A stretch of 8,517 bases of DNA from assembly GCA_013205605.1 (NCBI GenBank), contig JABMMK010000275.1, positions 1-8,517 of the forward strand, written 5' to 3'. The notes below the pieces were generated by a model. The model saw nothing but the letters and a program-made list of their open reading frames with translations, was not told the DNA's origin and made no database searches. A program made the position numbers and the translations under genes. Of this stretch, positions 1 to 6,033 are shown in pieces (positions within the stretch are counted from its first letter, which is position 1; every line of letters starts with the position of its first letter). Source of the stretch: Cytophagales bacterium. Its GTDB lineage: Bacteria; Bacteroidota; Bacteroidia; Cytophagales; Spirosomataceae.

Positions 1-126
1 CATCAAAATCGATAGCGGATAAAAAATCATGGGTTTGTCGTAAATAGGCATTAATTGATTACTTACAGCTAATGTTAATGGATGAAGTCGAGTGCCAGAA
101 CCTCCGGCTAAAATGATTCCTTTCAT
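1..126 (-). CDS. rmlA: glucose-1-phosphate thymidylyltransferase, N-terminal fragment (3' end beyond window)
   Basis: The first 42 codons are visible, starting at the ATG whose complement is 124-126, and the frame is open to the window edge. RmlA (RfbA) joins glucose-1-phosphate and dTTP to give dTDP-glucose, the first step of the dTDP-rhamnose pathway, in the cytoplasm. The fragment shows the nucleotide-binding signature LAGGSGTRL (residues 6-14) and the family block PIYDKPMIFYPLS (27-39), which is diagnostic of RmlA rather than GlmU or GalU. It begins 2 bp after the rmlB stop codon, so it is the third gene of galE-rmlB-rmlA and is probably translationally coupled. Oddity: the family usually reads SKQL before this block, but here it is SNQL (residues 22-25), so the signature lysine is Asn. 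About 85 percent of the protein is unseen. Confidence 0.93.
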   Translation of the reverse strand, partial: MKGIILAGGSGTRLHPLTLAVSNQLMPIYDKPMIFYPLSILM

Positions 127-128
127 AT

Positions 129-1184
129 TTATCTGCCTTGATACATGTTTGTATAATATTTTTGATAGTCACCTGAAGTGACTTCATTTAGCCATTTTTC
201 GTTCGTTAAATACCAATCAACTGTTTTTTCTAACCCTTCCGCAAATTGGAGTGATGGCTGCCAACCTAATTCTTTCATGATTTTGTTTGCGTCAATCGCA
301 TACCTTAAGTCATGTCCGGCTCGGTCAGTAACGTAGGTAATTAATTGGGTCGACGTGCCCGCTGTTCTGCCTAATTTTTCATCCATTATTTTACATAAAA
401 GATGGACTAAATCGATGTTTTTCCATTCGTTAAATCCACCAATGTTGTAGGTTTCGCCAATTTTCCCATCGTGAAAAACGGTGTCAATGGCCCTTGCATG
501 GTCAATAACAAATAGCCAATCCCGCACATTTTCGCCTTTTCCATACACTGGTAATGGTTTATTATGCATGATATTATGAATCATTAAGGGAATTAATTTT
601 TCAGGAAAGTGATTGGGTCCGTAGTTATTGGAGCAATTGGTGATGACTGTTGGCAAGCCATACGTCTCATGAAAGGCCCTAACAAAATGATCTGAACTAG
701 CTTTTGAGGCTGAATAGGGTGATCTAGGATCGTATGGGGTGGTTTCAAGAAAAAACTCATCAGGGTTATGCAATTCACCATATACCTCGTCTGTGGAGAT
801 GTGGTAAAATCTTTTCCCTTCATATTGTCCATTCCAATACTTTTTAGCCGCTTGTAATAGATTTACTGTGCCCAAAACATTGGTTTTCACGAAGGCCAAT
901 GGATCTGTAATGGATCTGTCGACATGCGATTCCGCCGCCAAATGCAAAACTCCGTCAAATTTATATGTGGCAAAGAGTTGGTCTATTTCCTCCGCATCGG
1001 TGATGTCGGCTTTGATGAAATGGTAGTTGGCAGCGTTGGCCACATCTTCATTATTCGCCAAATTCCCTGCATACGTAAGCGCATCTAGGTTATAGATTTC
1101 ATATTCAGGATATTTGTTGACAAACAAACGCACCACATGTGACCCAATAAAACCTGCTCCTCCGGTGATTACAATTTTTTTCAT
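129..1184 (-). CDS. rmlB: dTDP-glucose 4,6-dehydratase
   Basis: A 351-residue protein, the normal length for RmlB (RfbB). It is an NAD-dependent extended short-chain dehydrogenase that converts dTDP-glucose to dTDP-4-keto-6-deoxyglucose, the step after RmlA. Visible motifs are the Rossmann loop GGAGFIG (8-14), the acidic end of beta-2 (NLDALTYAG, 32-40), the dehydratase triad Thr131-Asp132-Glu133 in STDEVYGE, and the YSASK catalytic pair Tyr157/Lys161. The block NCSNNYGPNHFPEKLIP (183-199) is typical of the family. The frame is open 12 codons further upstream, to an ATG at 1220 inside galE. I chose the ATG at 1182-1184 because the protein then starts MKKIVITGG, as the family does, and lies 4 bp after the galE stop. 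It is co-directional with galE and rmlA. All key residues are present. Confidence 0.97.
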   Translation of the reverse strand: MKKIVITGGAGFIGSHVVRLFVNKYPEYEIYNLDALTYAGNLANNEDVANAANYHFIKADITDAEEIDQLFATYKFDGVLHLAAESHVDRSITDPLAFVKTNVLGTVNLLQAAKKYWNGQYEGKRFYHISTDEVYGELHNPDEFFLETTPYDPRSPYSASKASSDHFVRAFHETYGLPTVITNCSNNYGPNHFPEKLIPLMIHNIMHNKPLPVYGKGENVRDWLFVIDHARAIDTVFHDGKIGETYNIGGFNEWKNIDLVHLLCKIMDEKLGRTAGTSTQLITYVTDRAGHDLRYAIDANKIMKELGWQPSLQFAEGLEKTVDWYLTNEKWLNEVTSGDYQKYYTNMYQGR

Positions 1185-1188
1185 ATAC

Positions 1189-2202
1189 TTATAATAAGGC
1201 TTTTTGCCAAGCCCATGCATCTTTTAAGGATTCTTCTAAACTTCTTTTAGACTGCCAACCTAATACTTCTTTTGATTTTCCAATGGCTGCGTAAACAGCG
1301 GTTATATCGCCTGACCTCCGAGGTTTTAATTCATAATTTACTTTCTCTCCTGTGGTCTTTTCAAATGCTTGAATGATTTGTAAAACGGAAGTTCCATCTC
1401 CAGTACCTATGTTGAAAAAATCATAGTAAGAAGAGGCCTCTTTTTGTTCTAAAAGGTGTTTTAATGCTTTTACATGTGCCTCTGCTAAGTCGCAAACATG
1501 TATATAGTCTCTGACCGCAGAACCATCAGGAGTGGGGTAGTCGGTACCAAAAACTTGAAGTGGACCCCTTAATCCAGCAACCGATTGGGTTAAATAAGGA
1601 ATTAAATTAGCCGGGGGGCCTAGGGGCAACTCGCCAATTAATGCACTTTTATGGGCACCAATCGGGTTAAAGTAGCGTAATGAAATGGCTTTTAGATCGT
1701 TGGATGCTTGGGTCGTATCCGCAATGATCTCTTCACACATCTGTTTGGTATTTCCGTAAGGAGAAATAGCTACTTGCACGGGTGATTTTTCAGTGACTGG
1801 AAGTTCGGCTGGTTGGCCATAAACGGTACAGGAGCTTGAAAAAACAAGATTTTTAACATGGTGTTCCTGCATTTTCTCCAAGAGTAAAATAGTGGAAGCC
1901 ACATTGTTTTTATAATATTTTAAGGGATTTTCAACGGATTCACCCACGGCTTTTGAAGCAGCAAAATGAATAATGCCTTCTATTTTATGTTCATTAAATA
2001 CCTGATCGTAGGTATTTGGGTCATTGACATCTAGATGATAGTAAACTACTGGCGATTGGCAAATGGTTTCTAATTGCTGAATGACATGAGTGGCGGAGTT
2101 AGAGAAATTGTCAATGATGATGGGGTTAAACCCATTTTCTTTTAGAACAACATAGGTGTGGGAACCTATAAATCCTGCGCCGCCAGTAATTAAAATATTC
2201 AT
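1189..2202 (-). CDS. galE: UDP-glucose 4-epimerase
   Basis: A 337-residue protein, full length for GalE. It interconverts UDP-glucose and UDP-galactose using tightly bound NAD and supplies galactose units for surface polysaccharides. Motifs: Rossmann loop GGAGFIG (7-13), FSSSCTVYG (121-129) with catalytic Ser124, YGNTK (149-153) with Tyr149 and Lys153, LRYFNPIGAH (176-185), and VRDYIHVCDLAEAH (230-243). The catalytic numbering equals that of the E. coli enzyme. At the active-site gatekeeper (Tyr299 in E. coli, Cys307 in human), the aligned stretch RRSGDITAVYA places Val303, a smaller residue, so N-acetylated UDP-sugars may also fit; this is inference. First gene of the galE-rmlB-rmlA operon, with a TANNTTTG promoter about 28 bp upstream of its ATG. 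The protein begins directly with MNILITGG, which supports the start. Confidence 0.96.
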   Translation of the reverse strand: MNILITGGAGFIGSHTYVVLKENGFNPIIIDNFSNSATHVIQQLETICQSPVVYYHLDVNDPNTYDQVFNEHKIEGIIHFAASKAVGESVENPLKYYKNNVASTILLLEKMQEHHVKNLVFSSSCTVYGQPAELPVTEKSPVQVAISPYGNTKQMCEEIIADTTQASNDLKAISLRYFNPIGAHKSALIGELPLGPPANLIPYLTQSVAGLRGPLQVFGTDYPTPDGSAVRDYIHVCDLAEAHVKALKHLLEQKEASSYYDFFNIGTGDGTSVLQIIQAFEKTTGEKVNYELKPRRSGDITAVYAAIGKSKEVLGWQSKRSLEESLKDAWAWQKALL

Positions 2203-2229
2203 TTGTTTCTTTTCAGATTAAATCAATGA

Positions 2230-2260
2230 CAAATTTAGGTCGATTTTCCCCTTTAAAAAA
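2230..2260 (-). promoter_or_regulatory. candidate Bacteroidota sigma-A promoter for galE-rmlB-rmlA
   Basis: On the minus strand the -7 box TAAATTTG (complement of 2230-2237) matches the Bacteroidota consensus TANNTTTG exactly. Nineteen bases further upstream lies TTTT (complement of 2257-2260), an imperfect form of the TTTG -33 box. Transcription would start near 2223-2226, giving a leader of about 20-25 nt before the galE ATG. The promoter assignment is by motif only. Confidence 0.6.
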
Positions 2261-2305
2261 ATTATGCGTTAAAACATTTATTGTGAGGTCTTATAGGTCA
2301 ACTTT

Positions 2306-2336
2306 TTTGATTTAATGCGAATAGTCTATATTTTTG
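2306..2336 (+). promoter_or_regulatory. strong candidate Bacteroidota promoter for the SirB1-like gene
   Basis: TTTG at 2306-2309 and TATTTTTG at 2329-2336 match the Bacteroidota -33 (TTTG) and -7 (TANNTTTG) boxes exactly, with a 19 bp spacer, the usual distance. Transcription should start at about 2341-2344. This lies downstream of the ATG at 2315 and upstream of the ATG at 2354, so the promoter decides the start codon of the gene. It is arranged back to back with the galE promoter. Confidence 0.72.
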
Positions 2337-2353
2337 AATTAATTATTCCAAAA

Positions 2354-3187
2354 ATGACTGAGCCAGCGATTAAAGCGATGATTCAATTGATGGACGACTC
2401 TGATCAAGAAGTTGTTCAAATGGTTGAGGACAAGATTCGAACCTTGGGCCCAGCCATCATTCCAATTCTTGAATCTGAGTGGGAAAATCTTAGTTTGAAT
2501 CCAATATTGCAAGTAAAAATCGAAAACTTAATTCATGATTTCCAACTGGAATCCATGAAAAGCAAATTGATGCATTGGAAGCAGGGCGGGGCCATGGATT
2601 TATTGGAAGGCATGTGGATCGTAGCTACTTATCGTTTTCCTGATTATTCTTTTACGGCTTTAAAGCAGGAAATGGAACAATTGTATTTTGATGTATGGCC
2701 TCAAATTAGGGAGAATTTACATCCGATGGACCAAGTCAAGGTGTTGAATGGGGTGATTTTTGACCAATTGAAATTTGGTGCTAATACAAAAAATTTCCAT
2801 GCGGCAAATAACTCATTTTTAAATGTCGTGTTAGAGTCCAAAAAAGGAAATCCAATTAGCCTTTGTGTGATTTATATGTGGATAGCTCAGAAGTTGGGCT
2901 ACCCGATCTATGGCGTAAACTTGCCTAATTTGTTTGTATTGACCTATAAACAGAAAGAAATTCAGTTTTACATCAATGTATTTAATAAGGGTTTGATTTT
3001 TAATCGGGTTGACATAGACAATTATTTGGCTCAATTGAACCTAACGCCTAATGATATCTATTATAATCCATGCTCAAATTTAGAGATTATACGTAGAGTA
3101 TTGCGTAATTTAATTATGGCCTATGAGAAGTCGGGCGATGAAGATTACAAGGCTGAATTGACTGATTTAATTGCGTCTCTTGACTAG
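2354..3187 (+). CDS. SirB1-family transglutaminase-like protein, probable pseudoenzyme
   Basis: A 277-residue soluble protein without signal peptide or membrane segment. The N-terminal ~90 residues are helical and HEAT-like (AIKAMIQLMDDSDQEV...). They are followed by the SirB1 N-terminal / transglutaminase-like core-2 domain: WIVATYRFPDY (88-98), the GNPISLCVIY block (165-174, candidate nucleophile Cys171) and YGVNLPNLFVL (186-196). Family members usually carry PGHF or PQHF at the last site, which supplies the histidine; here it is PNLF (191-194), so the His is Leu193 and protease-type catalysis is doubtful. The molecular function of the family is not established. The frame opens at an ATG at 2315, but that codon lies inside the promoter, so I start at the ATG at 2354, giving MTEPAIKAM. 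It is divergent from galE and overlaps the stop of the convergent PPTase gene by 4 bp. Confidence 0.85.
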   Translation: MTEPAIKAMIQLMDDSDQEVVQMVEDKIRTLGPAIIPILESEWENLSLNPILQVKIENLIHDFQLESMKSKLMHWKQGGAMDLLEGMWIVATYRFPDYSFTALKQEMEQLYFDVWPQIRENLHPMDQVKVLNGVIFDQLKFGANTKNFHAANNSFLNVVLESKKGNPISLCVIYMWIAQKLGYPIYGVNLPNLFVLTYKQKEIQFYINVFNKGLIFNRVDIDNYLAQLNLTPNDIYYNPCSNLEIIRRVLRNLIMAYEKSGDEDYKAELTDLIASLD

Positions 3188-3807
3188 TTTTCGATGGCGA
3201 TAGAACATGCAAAATGTTCAAATTCTTCCATGTTAATCGTTATTTTTTTATCTCTAACGTATATTTCAAATGGATTAGTAGCTAAATGAGGTAGTTGTAT
3301 ATCTTGTTGGAATGTTAAACCCGGAACGCCCATCGCCTTATAAATAGCCTCTTTACAAGTCCAGGCCTTTGTTAAATCGCTATGTGAATCTTGCCAATGA
3401 TTCCATTCTTCAGCGGATAAAAATCGAGGGCCAATTTTCTCAACTTGTCTGCCATAGCGTTCAAGGTCGATGCCAACCGGTTTTTTATGGCTAATAACTG
3501 CAGCTACATACGGGAATGAATGACTTAAGGAAATGTGATAATCGGATTGATCAAAATAGGGTCTATTTCGGTCATCCTTTCTTAAATCCCATGGACCTTT
3601 GGAAATTTGTTGGCATACGTTCCAAAGGCAAAATCTAGCGGCTGTTGATTCGACTATTTTTTGCGATATAGTATTTTCAAGATGTTTATTTGTAAGCCAA
3701 TTTTCGGGAAAGGTTTGAAAAAAGGACAGGTCCTCAGTAATTTCCCAAATCATCCATTGCAACGAAGTGGAAGATAATGCGAATGATTTAGATGAAATTT
3801 GAGGCAT
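3184..3807 (-). CDS. 4'-phosphopantetheinyl transferase superfamily protein (Sfp/Gsp-like)
   Basis: A 207-residue cytoplasmic enzyme predicted to move the 4'-phosphopantetheine arm of coenzyme A onto a serine of acyl or peptidyl carrier proteins. The family motifs appear in order: HISLSHS (91-97), VGIDLE (111-116) with Mg-binding Asp114 and Glu116, and WTCKEAIYK (149-157) with Lys152, Glu153 and Lys157. The length is close to the 200-240 residues of Sfp-type enzymes rather than the roughly 120 of AcpS. No carrier protein, polyketide or nonribosomal peptide gene lies nearby, so the target is unknown; it may serve the fatty-acid carrier protein. Its TAG stop shares a CTAG with the stop of the SirB1-like gene. 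The N-terminus is poorly conserved in this family, but the ATG at 3805-3807 gives a normal length. No good promoter box was found upstream. Confidence 0.92.
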   Translation of the reverse strand: MPQISSKSFALSSTSLQWMIWEITEDLSFFQTFPENWLTNKHLENTISQKIVESTAARFCLWNVCQQISKGPWDLRKDDRNRPYFDQSDYHISLSHSFPYVAAVISHKKPVGIDLERYGRQVEKIGPRFLSAEEWNHWQDSHSDLTKAWTCKEAIYKAMGVPGLTFQQDIQLPHLATNPFEIYVRDKKITINMEEFEHFACSIAIEN

Positions 3808-3839
3808 GAATGAATGTATTTGCTTGTAAAATTATCATT

Positions 3840-3867
3840 TTTGTAATTAATTATTTTTTTAAATTTT
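3840..3867 (+). promoter_or_regulatory. weak candidate promoter for the WD40-DivIVA-folB unit
   Basis: In the 78 bp AT-rich divergent spacer between the PPTase and WD40 genes, TTTG (3840-3843) is followed after 16 bp by TAAATTTT (3860-3867), one mismatch from TANNTTTG. The spacer is shorter than the usual ~19 bp. The implied transcription start near 3872-3875 would leave an 11-14 nt leader before the TTG start, as short as that of the SirB1-like gene. In such AT-rich DNA a chance match is likely. Confidence 0.3.
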
Positions 3868-3885
3868 ACTCGCTGAGTCAAAATC

Positions 3886-4782
3886 TTGGAAATACAAAGA
3901 ATTGACACTTTTTCAGGACATAAGGCCCCCATTTATTCCTTGGAAGAGGGGAGGGAACCCCATTTTATATATTCTGCGGGTTCGGATGGTTGGGTGGTCG
4001 AATGGAATTTACAGAAGCCTGATGTGGGTAAGGTTTTGGCACATATAGAGGGTTCCGTTTATTGCTTGAAATTGGATAGATCATCAGATATTTTTTGGGT
4101 GGGGCAAAATTTTGGAGGAATCCATGGGGTTCAAATCAGTGACCAGAGCCGAGTATTTTCTATTGCCATGCCTAAGAAGGCTATTTTTGATATTTGTTTT
4201 TGGGGAAATCAAGTTTGGGTGGCACATGATCATGGCTTGATATCGGTGATCGATAAAGAAAGCCAACAAATCATTAAGCACATTAAATCGGGGGATAAAA
4301 GTGCGCGTAAATTTTGTTTGTTGAGCCAAGATAAAATAGCCATAGGATTTAGTGATGGATTTATTCGTGTTTTCAACAAGAACTTTGAGTTGGAGCATGC
4401 TTGGCTGGCCCACGAACTATCCGTGTTTTCAATGACTTATGAGGAGTCGTTTAATTATTTACTTTCTGTTGGCCGAGATGCTAAGTTAAAACGTTGGTCA
4501 TTAAATGAAGAAAAGAGTCATTTAGTCCAAGAAGTCGCGGCTCATATTTATGCCATTCATGATGTAGTTTTGAGTCCTGATCAACAATTTTTTGCGACTG
4601 CCAGTATGGACAAAACGATCAAAATATGGAGTGCAAGTGATTTGGCTTTGTTAAAGGTGATTGACGCACCCCGATATGGCTCCCATAAAAATTCGGTGAA
4701 TAAATTGCTATGGTCTACTTATCAAGATTATTTGGTTTCAGCTTCAGATGATAAAAATATTTCCATTTGGAAAATACATTAA
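3886..4782 (+). CDS. WD40-repeat beta-propeller protein, TTG start
   Basis: A 298-residue protein with no signal peptide, predicted to fold as a single seven-bladed propeller, usually a protein-binding scaffold. Clear WD repeats are at 11-40 (GHKAPIYSL ... DGWVVEW), 176-204 (AHELSVFSM ... DAKLKRW), 219-248 (AHIYAIHDV ... DKTIKIW) and 266-295 (SHKNSVNKL ... DKNISIW). Three weaker blades fill residues 52-165. The start must be TTG at 3886: an in-frame TGA sits at 3874-3876, no ATG or GTG lies between, and the first in-frame ATG is at codon 95, which would destroy two blades. A rare start suggests low expression. The gene is 25 bp upstream of the DivIVA-domain gene in the same direction, so the two are probably co-transcribed and may act together; that link is inference. 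No enzymatic motif is visible. Confidence 0.88.
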   Translation: MEIQRIDTFSGHKAPIYSLEEGREPHFIYSAGSDGWVVEWNLQKPDVGKVLAHIEGSVYCLKLDRSSDIFWVGQNFGGIHGVQISDQSRVFSIAMPKKAIFDICFWGNQVWVAHDHGLISVIDKESQQIIKHIKSGDKSARKFCLLSQDKIAIGFSDGFIRVFNKNFELEHAWLAHELSVFSMTYEESFNYLLSVGRDAKLKRWSLNEEKSHLVQEVAAHIYAIHDVVLSPDQQFFATASMDKTIKIWSASDLALLKVIDAPRYGSHKNSVNKLLWSTYQDYLVSASDDKNISIWKIH

Positions 4783-4807
4783 AGATTTTATTTATTTTAG
4801 CAGTTAT

Positions 4808-5620
4808 ATGAGTGATAAAAAGCAAATTCCAGACGTAGCGTTTTCAAAATCATTTCGCGGATATGATGTATCTGAGGTAAATGAATATGTGCAAAATGTG
4901 AATGCTTATGAGGTTTCTGTTCAGCATACGATTGAAAAATTGGAGTCCAAAGTAGGTGATTTAGAAACTGAAATTCAACGCTTACGAGAGTTGGAGTCCT
5001 CTTTATTTCGTGCGATGAAAATGGCTGAGGAAGCGCAGGAGAATTGGAAAATAAAAATGGCGCAAGAGGCGGAGGAACAAAAAATAAACACCCAAAAACA
5101 TTCAAAAAAAATCATTGAAGACGCCACAAAAGAAGCGGAGAAAATTAAATTTTTAGCTGAGTCTGAAAAGAGGCAATTACTAATGAGTGCGAGTCAGGAA
5201 TTAAAAGAGCAGGAGCGAGGGTTAAAAACATTAAAAGAAGCCCAGCGTGAAATAGCGAGGCAATTGTCGTCGGTAGCCAATTTGACCTTAGGCCAATTAA
5301 GTTCATGGGAAGTCTTAAAAAATGAAGTAAACCAAGTTTTACCTATTGAAAAGCCAGGGAAAGAAAAATTAATCGTTAGAAAAGCGAGTGTGGTAAAGAA
5401 GTCGAAATCAGTGACTAGTGACAAGGAGAAGATTGATTTACCGAAAATTAATCAAGCAAAACTTAGTTCTAAAAAGAGTGTCACTTCAAAAAAGAAATTG
5501 ACTACTTCTGATTTATCAGCTTCAACTACAGTGGATGACGGTTTGCCTACCTTAAATAAAGTTTTAGCTGCTTATGCTAAATCTACTAGCCCCAAAGGTA
5601 AAATCGGGGACATAAATTAA
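4808..5620 (+). CDS. DivIVA-domain coiled-coil protein
   Basis: A 270-residue protein. The N-terminus has the DivIVA signature AFSKSFRGYDVSEVNEYV (11-28); Phe16 and Arg17 align with Bacillus DivIVA Phe17 and Arg18, which touch curved membrane. A long charged heptad-type helix follows (about 32-165, rich in Glu, Lys, Gln and Ala), suggesting oligomerising coiled coil. Then comes a Lys/Ser/Thr-rich, probably disordered linker (about 185-240), and a short tail, GLPTLNKVLAAYAK (245-258), that looks like a docking helix. Family members mark poles or division sites in Gram-positives; the role in Bacteroidota is not established. The frame extends back to an ATG at 4748 inside the WD40 gene, but the motif distance to the N-terminus fits the ATG at 4808 (MSDKKQIPDV). 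It lies 25 bp after WD40 and 5 bp before folB. Confidence 0.87.
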   Translation: MSDKKQIPDVAFSKSFRGYDVSEVNEYVQNVNAYEVSVQHTIEKLESKVGDLETEIQRLRELESSLFRAMKMAEEAQENWKIKMAQEAEEQKINTQKHSKKIIEDATKEAEKIKFLAESEKRQLLMSASQELKEQERGLKTLKEAQREIARQLSSVANLTLGQLSSWEVLKNEVNQVLPIEKPGKEKLIVRKASVVKKSKSVTSDKEKIDLPKINQAKLSSKKSVTSKKKLTTSDLSASTTVDDGLPTLNKVLAAYAKSTSPKGKIGDIN

Positions 5621-5625
5621 TCTAG

Positions 5626-5988
5626 ATGCGTGTTTGGCAGATTAAATTAGAAAACTTGAAATTCTTTTCATTCCATGGATTGTTTCCAGAAGAGCGTATT
5701 CTTGGGAATGAATTCACGCTATCTGTTACTGTGGATCGAATATCAAATGAAATATTTTCAGAAAATTTAGAACAATCCATAGATTATGGGGTTATCTTTT
5801 CAATTTGTTCTGAAGTTATGCAAAATCCTGTTGATTTATTAGAGACTATTTGCGAACAAATCGTTGCTAAAATTCAATTAATTTGTCCCGATTATCAATT
5901 AATTGAAATTAGTGTGACGAAAGACAATCCCCCATTAGGTCAGTTGGCAGGTCATTCTACCGTTAAATTATCAGTATCTAAAGATTAG
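5626..5988 (+). CDS. folB: dihydroneopterin aldolase
   Basis: A 120-residue protein, full length for FolB, which splits 7,8-dihydroneopterin into 6-hydroxymethyl-dihydropterin and glycolaldehyde in cytoplasmic folate synthesis. It works as an octameric ring. Visible motifs: FFSFHGLFPEER (13-24) with Glu22 and Glu23, SIDYG (51-55) with Tyr54, LLETICEQI (71-79) with pterin-binding Glu73, and VTKDNPP (97-103) with Lys99. These match the Glu22, Tyr54, Glu74 and Lys100 set of the S. aureus enzyme almost position for position, so activity is likely intact. The ATG lies 5 bp after the DivIVA-gene stop, so it is co-transcribed with it and perhaps translationally coupled. No other folate gene is in view. 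No strong Shine-Dalgarno sequence is seen, as is usual in this phylum. Confidence 0.94.
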   Translation: MRVWQIKLENLKFFSFHGLFPEERILGNEFTLSVTVDRISNEIFSENLEQSIDYGVIFSICSEVMQNPVDLLETICEQIVAKIQLICPDYQLIEISVTKDNPPLGQLAGHSTVKLSVSKD

Positions 5989-6017
5989 TTTAATTGAATG
6001 ATTATAATGTAGATTTG
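5989..6017 (+). promoter_or_regulatory. candidate promoter for the LacI-family gene
   Basis: TAGATTTG at 6010-6017 is an exact TANNTTTG -7 box in the 45 bp gap between folB and the LacI-type gene. The best -33 match is TTTA at 5989-5992, 17 bp upstream and directly after the folB stop. Transcription would start near 6022-6025, giving a leader of about 10 nt. It makes the regulator at least partly independent of the upstream genes. No clear LacI-type operator with a central CG was seen here. Confidence 0.5.
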
Positions 6018-6033
6018 CTAAAATTTTCATCAT

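Noticed and set aside
1185..1220. N-terminal extension of rmlB to the ATG at 1220 (MHGLGKK...)
   Set aside because: These 12 codons lie inside the end of galE in another frame and have no counterpart in RmlB, which starts at MKKIVITGG.
3827..3857. Possible promoter for the PPTase gene (TAATTTTA on the minus strand)
   Set aside because: The last consensus base is wrong and there is no TTTG-like -33 box at a fitting distance; the region is simply AT-rich.
4084..4413. Antisense reading frame of 109 codons opposite the WD40 gene
   Set aside because: No recognisable domain, no start context, and it lies wholly opposite a well-supported gene; a shadow frame. The same applies to the frames at 593-832, 2831-3034, 3750-3932, 4797-5105, 5194-5424, 7283-7483 and 7579-7800.
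4748..4807. N-terminal extension of the DivIVA-domain protein
   Set aside because: It overlaps the WD40 coding end and would put 20 unrelated residues before a motif that normally sits near the N-terminus.
5989..6033. AAAATTTT palindrome (6020-6027) before the LacI-type gene as an operator
   Set aside because: It is short, lacks the central CG typical of LacI-family operators, and such runs are expected by chance in AT-rich spacers.
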